From: CAZTAO01 sp964611645
Lineage (GTDB): Bacteria > Armatimonadota > UBA5829
Direction of reading: 5' to 3'
DNA: 64,000 nucleotides
Assembly (NCBI GenBank): GCA_964611645.1
Contig: CAZTAO010000013.1
Location: 39,919 to 103,918, forward strand
How positions within the stretch are numbered: position 1 is the first letter of the stretch; each line of letters begins with the position of its first letter. The notes below the pieces were generated by a model. The model searched no databases. It had not been told where the DNA came from and saw only the letters and a list, made by a program, of their open reading frames with translations. This document shows positions 63,234 through 64,000 of this stretch, piece after piece. The translations under genes were made by a program, and so were the position numbers.

Positions 63234-63815
63234 TTAGTACTTGAGGGTATAAGCTGAGCCGGAGTTGGGGTCGATCACGATGATTCGGCGGCCTTTGGAC
63301 TTGGCGTAGTCGATGCAATGGGCGGTGCCGCCTGAGTTGCTGCCATCCCAGACAGCGATCAGGGCCTTTGAGTCGTCTACCATTCTCTCGTTACGCTCGA
63401 ATAGTAGTTTTGGGTTGTAGGTGGTAGATGGCGAGCATATAACGACTGAATCTGCTGATGAGCATATATCGTTGAAGCGCTGCCTGGAATAGTCGGGCCA
63501 TCTGGAGTTGAAGCCTTGGAACGGAACGTAGATGGTCAAGGTCACTAGGGCGGTCTTACGAAGCTCCAGGACAGCCTCGGCAGCCCAGGTGTCCACACCA
63601 AGAGCGCCTCCGGCTATGAAGTCTGTAAAGCCCTGGTCATAGGCGATGTGAATGACCCTGGCAAGTGCTGTTTTCACGAGGGTTGCAGTTGGGTTGGATT
63701 CTTCGTAGCCACCAAGCCTGGCTGGCCTGTGGCCTGTGAAGCAGATGGTTGAGCCATCGTCAAACTTGTTTGTCGCACACACACTAGAATGGCTGACAGT
63801 GGGTATTGCTGGCAT
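63234..63815 (-). CDS. SLOG-superfamily protein (DUF1273/YpsA-like)
   Basis: A 193-residue protein with ICFTGHRPARLGGYEE and FIAGGALGVDTWAAEAVLEL, the hallmark Gly-rich loops of the SLOG/DUF1273 group (related to DprA and YpsA). A central acidic stretch and SKALIAVWDGSNSGGTAHCI follow. SLOG domains bind nucleotides or nucleotide-derived signals; phage members of this type are common and their role is mostly unknown. An ideal ribosome-binding site, GGAGGTGATCT, precedes the ATG. It lies upstream of the double-psi-barrel/VWA gene on the same strand, with a strong terminator between them. Confidence 0.86.
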   Translation of the reverse strand: MPAIPTVSHSSVCATNKFDDGSTICFTGHRPARLGGYEESNPTATLVKTALARVIHIAYDQGFTDFIAGGALGVDTWAAEAVLELRKTALVTLTIYVPFQGFNSRWPDYSRQRFNDICSSADSVVICSPSTTYNPKLLFERNERMVDDSKALIAVWDGSNSGGTAHCIDYAKSKGRRIIVIDPNSGSAYTLKY

Positions 63816-63898
63816 AGATCACCTCCGGTTTTGATTGTTCTGGATGGGGTCAAAGGCACAAATCATCCTTGCTCTCCTTTCGATGTTGGGGTACATAG

Positions 63899-63929
63899 AA
63901 AAACGGAAGCCTCGGATGAAGCTCCCGTT
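63899..63929 (-). terminator. factor-independent terminator of an unseen upstream minus-strand gene
   Basis: On the minus strand AACGGGAGC pairs with GCTTCCGTT (nine pairs, one G-U) around TTCATCCGAG, then TTTTT. It lies 84 bases upstream of the SLOG start, so it ends transcription entering from the right. Confidence 0.78.
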
Positions 63930-63948
63930 GTGTCGGATGTGGTAATGC

Positions 63949-64000
63949 TGTCAATGGCGGAGTGAAAATGTACCAATTACGGCGGTTTGAAAATGTACCA
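63949..64000. mobile_element. terminal repeats of an IS21-family insertion sequence (truncated by window end)
   Basis: Two 20-base direct repeats at a 25-base period, GGCGGAGTGAAAATGTACCA (63956-63975) and GGCGGTTTGAAAATGTACCA (63981-64000), preceded by TGTCAAT. Multiple direct repeats with the AAAATGTACCA core are what I recall at the ends of IS21-like elements, where they are transposase (IstA) binding sites. The transposase genes would lie beyond the window. Confidence 0.65.

Larger units (their letters stand above)
51433..64000. mobile_element. integrated element in tRNA-Leu (left end; continues past the window)
   Basis: The boundary is the tRNA-Leu 3' fragment followed at once by a tyrosine integrase gene. 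All genes from here on differ in kind from the host region: replication clamp, clamp loader, nucleases, a CobT-like VWA protein, a SLOG protein and a caspase. Genes for capsid, tail or conjugation are not in the visible part, so prophage, integrative plasmid and ICE all remain possible. The right end is not in the window. Confidence 0.75.

Overview
The window looks like a contiguous piece of a moderately GC-rich bacterial genome. I infer an Armatimonadota-like environmental bacterium because of the large number of secreted glycoside-hydrolase-like proteins (DUF4091, GHL10, GH2, GH5, GH39-like, GH78, GH130), the HEAT-repeat proteins, and many intergenic palindromic repeats. No rRNA gene or complete tRNA gene is present to settle the taxonomy.

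Left part (1-20 kb). After the 3' end of a secreted protein come a membrane-anchored cytochrome c, a peptidase-MA-like metalloprotease, a parallel beta-helix protein, a DUF2795 protein, a membrane protein fused to a spermidine-synthase-like domain, a DUF4139 protein, a very large GH2 enzyme, a Gfo/Idh/MocA oxidoreductase and a DUF488 protein. Next is a tandem duplication of a HEAT-repeat gene that carried along a broken start of the DUF488 gene. An exported orphan protein, argH and a GH130 mannoside phosphorylase follow; GH130 and argH overlap by ATGA.

Middle part (20-51 kb) is a carbohydrate region. On the minus strand, starting from a GntR/FCD regulator with a near-consensus promoter, lie a BNR (sialidase-like) protein, a DapA/NanA-family lyase, a GHL10 protein and four consecutive DUF4091 glycoside-hydrolase-like proteins. 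A DMT permease, an aldo/keto reductase and a cupin continue in the same direction. On the plus strand are GH5 and GH78 enzymes and a sugar ABC importer whose substrate-binding protein is fused to the first permease; a sodium:solute symporter gene faces the GH78 gene. The genes together suggest uptake and breakdown of complex plant or microbial polysaccharides, possibly including acidic sugars. Several families of palindromic repeats sit immediately downstream of stop codons here.

Right part (51.4-64 kb) is an integrated mobile element. It begins at the 3' fragment of a tRNA-Leu(CAG) gene (anticodon arm to CCA, 5' half missing), followed at once by a tyrosine integrase. The rest is unlike the host region: a small PD-(D/E)XK-like protein, a pentapeptide-repeat protein, an overlapping three-gene set (RecB/Cas4-like nuclease, DnaX-like clamp loader, DnaN-like sliding clamp), a WD40-caspase protein, a CobT-like VWA protein, and a SLOG/DUF1273 protein. 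The VWA protein is linked through an apparent frameshift to a protein with an RNA-polymerase-like double-psi beta-barrel motif. The window ends inside what looks like the terminal repeats of an IS21-family insertion sequence. This phage- or plasmid-like element with its own processivity machinery is the most novel part. No structural phage genes are visible in the portion present, so its class stays open.
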